Shown here: positions 61,188 through 64,000 of the stretch, piece after piece
How the letters are laid out: every line of letters begins with the position of its first letter
How positions within the stretch are numbered: position 1 is the first letter of the stretch
From: Siphonodentalium dalli
Taxonomy: Eukaryota > Mollusca > Scaphopoda > Gadilida > Siphonodentaliidae
Reading direction: 5' to 3'
DNA: 64,000 nucleotides
NCBI GenBank assembly: GCA_032622095.1
Contig: CP136062.1
Location: 203,263,959-203,327,958 of the forward strand
The notes under the pieces: model-generated
What the model saw: the letters and a program-made list of their open reading frames with translations, nothing else
The model's database searches: none
Told to the model about the DNA's origin: nothing
Made by a program: the position numbers and the translations under genes

Positions 61188-61256
61188 CACCATGTCGATT
61201 TCAACGAAAATCGACGAACAACATGTTCGTCGATTTTCGTTGAAATCGACATGGTG
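61188..61256. repeat. Perfect palindrome, 33-bp arms with 3-nt loop
   Basis: The arm CACCATGTCGATTTCAACGA continues AAATCGACGAACA, then loop ACA (61221-61223), then the exact complement to 61256. There is no relation to families A-E and no flanking duplication was found. It lies 450 bp upstream of exon 3. Confidence 0.9.
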
Positions 61257-61356
61257 ACACCTTTGAATGAAATGAACAGCTATGAAATGGACACGCTTCT
61301 CGGTATAGTATCTTTGCCGCAGTGCTCACCCAGCGTCAGGAAAAGAAATAAACAGC

Positions 61357-61573
61357 TACAGTAATGCTCTAATTAATCGACCTCTTAGCCACAGCAGAAT
61401 TATGGGTAACTTTTCAGGATTTAGTCGGAAATATGGCTTGTTGCCATTCATTGGAAAGCTCTCGGGGAGAGCTTTCCGATGAATGGCAACAAGCCATATT
61501 TCCGACTAAATCCTGAAAAGTTACCCATAATTCTGCTTTGGTTAAGAGGTCGATTAATTAGAGCATTACTGTA
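61357..61573. mobile_element. A18: family A palindromic MITE, divergent subtype
   Basis: The outer arms read GCTCTAATTAATCGACCTCT on the left and the exact complement on the right, several bases away from the common A sequence. The centre is GCTCTCGGGGAGAGC. It lies 136 bp before exon 3. Confidence 0.9.
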
Positions 61574-61709
61574 CTCTCATATGAGTGGTTTTGCTTTGGT
61601 TCGTTAATTACGCTAGCGTATGATCATATCACTTCTAAACAAACTTTCCATTAATGATTTAATAGAATTAGTGGAATACAATCTCATGAGGATTTTTCTT
61701 GTTTTTCAG

Positions 61710-61781
61710 GTTCTAACAGATTTTTCAGTACAACAAACCCCAGGCAGCAGAACCAGAAAGATGGGGATGAGAAGCCACAAG
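61710..61781 (+). CDS. SPG7: Exon 3 of paraplegin-like m-AAA protease subunit
   Basis: The acceptor (CTTGTTTTTCAG) ends at 61709 and the donor GTATAT begins at 61782. The first two bases complete the Gly codon begun at 13073, giving HYNW-G-SNRFFSTTNPRQQ, then a charged NQKDGDEKPQ stretch, and the exon leaves in phase 1. Aligned without gaps on the split Gly, the human paraplegin segment GGTFYFNTSRLKQKN shares F, T, Q and N plus conservative changes, and the human exon 3 also ends in phase 1. This would be the matrix-side linker before the first transmembrane segment. Mobile element A18 ends 137 bp upstream and a three-copy 125-bp tandem repeat begins 25 bp downstream. Confidence 0.65.
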
Positions 61782-61805
61782 GTATATGTAAGATGAATTC
61801 ATGCT

Positions 61806-62180
61806 TTATCTGTTTGGTTACTGAATGGATTCTCCCAGTCAGTTATAGATTCCTATTCAGTCATTTGGAGGGAATGGTCTGATGGGCCCATACTCCTGAT
61901 CCAACTACAATCCCCCATGGTGAGACTATGTTATCTGTTTGGTTACTGAATGGATTCTCCCAGTCAGTTATAGATTCCTATTCAGTCATTTGGAGGGAAT
62001 GGTCTGATGGGCCCATACTCCTGATCCAACTACAATCCCCCATGGTGAGACTATGTTATCTGTTTGGTTACTGAATGGATTCTCCCAGTCAGTTATAGAT
62101 TCCTATTCAGTCATTTGGAGGGAATGGTCTGATGGGCCCATACTCCTGATCCAACTACAATCCCCCATGGTGAGACTATG
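61806..62180 (+). repeat. 125-bp tandem repeat, three copies
   Basis: Copies begin at 61806, 61931 and 62056 (TTATCTGTTTGGTTACTGAA) and appear identical. Each holds GGATTCTCCCAGTCAGTTAT and GGAGGGAATGGTCTGATGGG, which resemble the interior of family E (compare E6). The near identity means a recent expansion or an assembly artefact. It lies 25 bp inside intron 3. Confidence 0.9.
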
Positions 62181-62246
62181 TTATCTGTCCAGAAGAGGAC
62201 CCTTTTCATCAATTAGAGCTGATTAGAGTGGGAAATATTAGAAACT

Positions 62247-62960
62247 CAAGCAGGAGAACCTCATTCTGCTTAACCCTTTACCCAACAAACCGGTCAAAAA
62301 CGGCCAAATAAAGCTGCAACAGCATAAATTATCTTGAGTCTGTCTCAATAAAACCATACAAATATGGATATCATTGGAACCGGCTCATTGACCACATTGT
62401 GATGGTTACAGTTATGCCCTGTGCCAATGCATTCTCTTATATATGCGAGTCGACCATAGGTCACCTCGCATATATAAGAGAATGCATTGGTCTAAAAAAT
62501 CTTTTTTTAACACTTTTTACCATTTTTTTCTTACATTCTTTAACAATTTTATAATTTTTAATGTGTTAAGCCAATGCATTCTCTTATATATGCGAGGCGA
62601 CCTATGGTCGACTCGCATATATAAGAGAATGCATTGGCACAGGGCCGTCCTGTTGGGTAAAGGGTTAAGCCTCAACTGCTATGGGAGTCCTAGAATCAGA
62701 TTGAAGTTCCCCAGTTGAAGGTCACCCATTAGTCACCTCGATTATGCATTTTTATCTTCTGCAAATTAGGGGATATAGAAACTTCCCAGAAGGGAAAAAA
62801 TAACTAAAACAATGTTAATTTGAGACTATAGATATACACTTCCCAGAAGATGAGGCCTAAGCAGAATGAGGTATCCAGAGGGTGAATTTGATGTTGCTAG
62901 CCCGATGTGAGGGATAGCATCACTAAATTCACCCTCTGTGGACCTCATTCTGCAGGCTTG
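62247..62960. mobile_element. C13: family C element split by B8
   Basis: The left fragment is short (CAAGCAGGAGAACCTCATTC). After B8 the type 2 spacer (TTAAGCCTCAACTGCTATGG, CACCTCGATTATGCATTTTT) and a complete right hairpin follow, ending CATTCTGCAGGCTTG. The first hairpin is mostly missing. Confidence 0.75.
62274..62664 (+). mobile_element. B8: family B element nested in C13, TTAA duplication
   Basis: TTAA is at 62270-62273 and 62665-62668. C3 shows the uninterrupted equivalent (CATTCTGCTTAAACCTCAAC). Both hairpins are complete; the left end reads CCCTTTACCCAACAAACCGG. Confidence 0.9.
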
Positions 62961-62985
62961 TCTTTATATGGAAAATGATTGCTTC

Positions 62986-63116
62986 TACAGTAATTCCCTA
63001 AGTAATCGACTCCTTAAACACAGCAGAATTATGGGTAACTTTTCAGGATTTAGTCCTGAAAAGTTACCCATAATTCTGCTGTGTTTAAGGAGTCGATTAC
63101 TTAGGGCATTGCTGTA
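62986..63116. mobile_element. A19: compact family A palindrome
   Basis: The arms meet at GGATTTAGTCCTGAAAAG, so the inner 85 bp are lost symmetrically. Both arms carry AAGTAATC and TTAAACACAGC. The right tip is TTGCTGTA. Confidence 0.9.
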
Positions 63117-63373
63117 TATCAATTCAGGCTGACCATGACTTACATGTATACCAGTAAATAGCGAATTCCTCCCTCACAGTTTGATATTTAGATGGGTTCA
63201 ATTAATGTATTGGGAGAGATTAGCAATCACCTCAGTGGCTTCTTCTGATTAATACTGATCACATAGCATTATGGCCACAGACTTGAGTTAATTGTTCCGA
63301 TGAAGCTATGCACACATCTCCTATTCGCCCACTAACAACCAATCTTTGCTTCAGTCTGATGATTGCTGATATC

Positions 63374-63524
63374 CAAGCCTTGATATAGTGTGTCTGTCAT
63401 TTGCAGAATGAGGTTCCCAGAGGGTGAATTTAGTGATGCAACCCCGCATAGCGGGCTAGCATCACTAAATTCACCCTCTGGGGACCTCATTCTGCAAATG
63501 ATAGGCACACTATTTCAAGCCTTG
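63374..63524. mobile_element. C14: single-hairpin family C element, 8-bp duplication
   Basis: The flanks CTGATATC (63366-63373) and CCGATATC (63525-63532) differ at one base. One hairpin only, with the left end CAAGCCTTGATATAGTGTGT and right end CACTATTTCAAGCCTTG. The whole spacer and the second hairpin are absent. Confidence 0.8.
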
Positions 63525-63751
63525 CCGATATCTGCATTAATGCCATCATGCCTAATCTGATTTAATATCCCTGTATTTGTGCGCCATATTACGGACACTA
63601 GGCCTATTGACAATGGGGACAAGGTCACCTAAGAAACGTCTGCGATAGTTGACTCTGTTAGTGTCAAGTCCTTGATCAGTAATAATAAATAAGATGAATA
63701 ATTACCCTGAACCATCTTAAAGATGCCCTGTGCGATCTGTCATCAAATTAA

Positions 63752-64000
63752 CCCTTTCTATATAAATGGATTCTCCCACCAAGTTAAAAACATGTTCATC
63801 AGAAAGGTCTATTATTGATTCGGAGGGATGTACAGGTAATATAAGACGACGGCAGAAAATTACAGGAAGGAGTCCTGTTTATTGAGGGAAATGTTCAGAT
63901 AATAAGTTCAACAAATGACCTATGGTGGTTTGTTCAACTTATTATCTGAACATTTCCTACGGAATAACTACTCATCAATGAGTGTTTAGTACAGATGGAG
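63752..64000. mobile_element. E6: family E element running off the window
   Basis: Left TTAA at 63748-63751; start CCCTTTCTATATAAATGGAT. A hairpin (AAATGTTCAGATAATAAGTT and its complement) lies at about 63889-63956. It approaches the other end at AGTGTTTAGTACAG. Confidence 0.65.

Larger units (their letters stand above)
13074..61709 (+). other. Intron 2 of the SPG7-like gene, about 48.6 kb
   Basis: This intron runs from the exon 2 donor to the exon 3 acceptor. The phases of exons 2 and 3 fit directly, so no intervening coding exon is required and I found none. It is filled with families A, B, C, D, E, G, H, I, O, P and R and with tandem arrays, each listed separately. The least repeat-bearing parts are 13160-14230, 37300-41200, 46750-48840, 54040-55350 and 59440-61187, where I see no convincing gene. 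Confidence 0.55.

Noticed and set aside
61710-61781. Alternative frame of exon 3 beginning VLTDFSVQQT
   Set aside because: It is open, but it does not match the phase left by exon 2, and the Gly-split frame gives the paraplegin-like sequence.

Overview
This is an AT-rich, intron-dominated window of animal nuclear DNA with no prokaryotic gene organisation. The palindromic octamer TACATGTA recurs throughout. There are also GTCCGTCC-type dispersed repeats, a tRNA-headed SINE and many foldback MITEs. Together these suggest a marine lophotrochozoan, most likely a mollusc; that assignment is an inference from repeat style only.

The best-supported gene lies on the + strand and spans almost the whole window: exon 1 (ATG 3001 to donor at 3178), exon 2 (12956-13073) and exon 3 (61710-61781). 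The three exons are joined by canonical AG/GT sites and compatible phases (0, 1, 1), with introns of about 9.8 kb and 48.6 kb. The joined 122 codons read as a basic mitochondrial presequence followed by a Lys/Gln/Asp-rich linker. The split Gly codon at the exon 2/3 junction and the residues around it match, from memory, the N-terminus and intron phases of paraplegin (SPG7, an m-AAA protease subunit). The AAA and protease domains would lie beyond position 64000. A YY1-like motif sits about 190 bp upstream of the start codon.

Nearly everything else is mobile or tandem DNA. Names A-E, O, G, H, I, P, R are mine. Family A: about 215-bp near-perfect palindromes bounded by TA (19 pieces). Family B: about 385-bp elements with TTAA duplications, CCCTTTACCC termini and two opposed internal hairpins (8 copies). 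Families D and E: further TTAA elements with CCCTTT termini. Family C: elements with 8-bp duplications, CAAGCC termini and two hairpins (about 14 pieces). There is also a hAT remnant with an exact 8-bp duplication and a BED zinc-finger ORF (8302-9163), and a 2.5-kb long-terminal-inverted-repeat element with an exact 8-bp duplication (18485-21001). Tandem arrays have 38, 46, 13, about 52, 125 and about 45 bp units.

Layout: 1-2800 upstream DNA with one unexplained antisense ORF; 3178-12955 intron 1 (SINEs, C, A, hAT, dispersed repeats); 13074-37300 the repeat-dense left part of intron 2; 37300-42100 a repeat-poor island with CpG-containing stretches and an E-box cluster; 42180-61700 the repeat-dense right part of intron 2; 61782-64000 the start of intron 3. 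Nested insertions (B inside A, B inside C, B inside E, C inside E) give a relative age order in which B is the youngest family.
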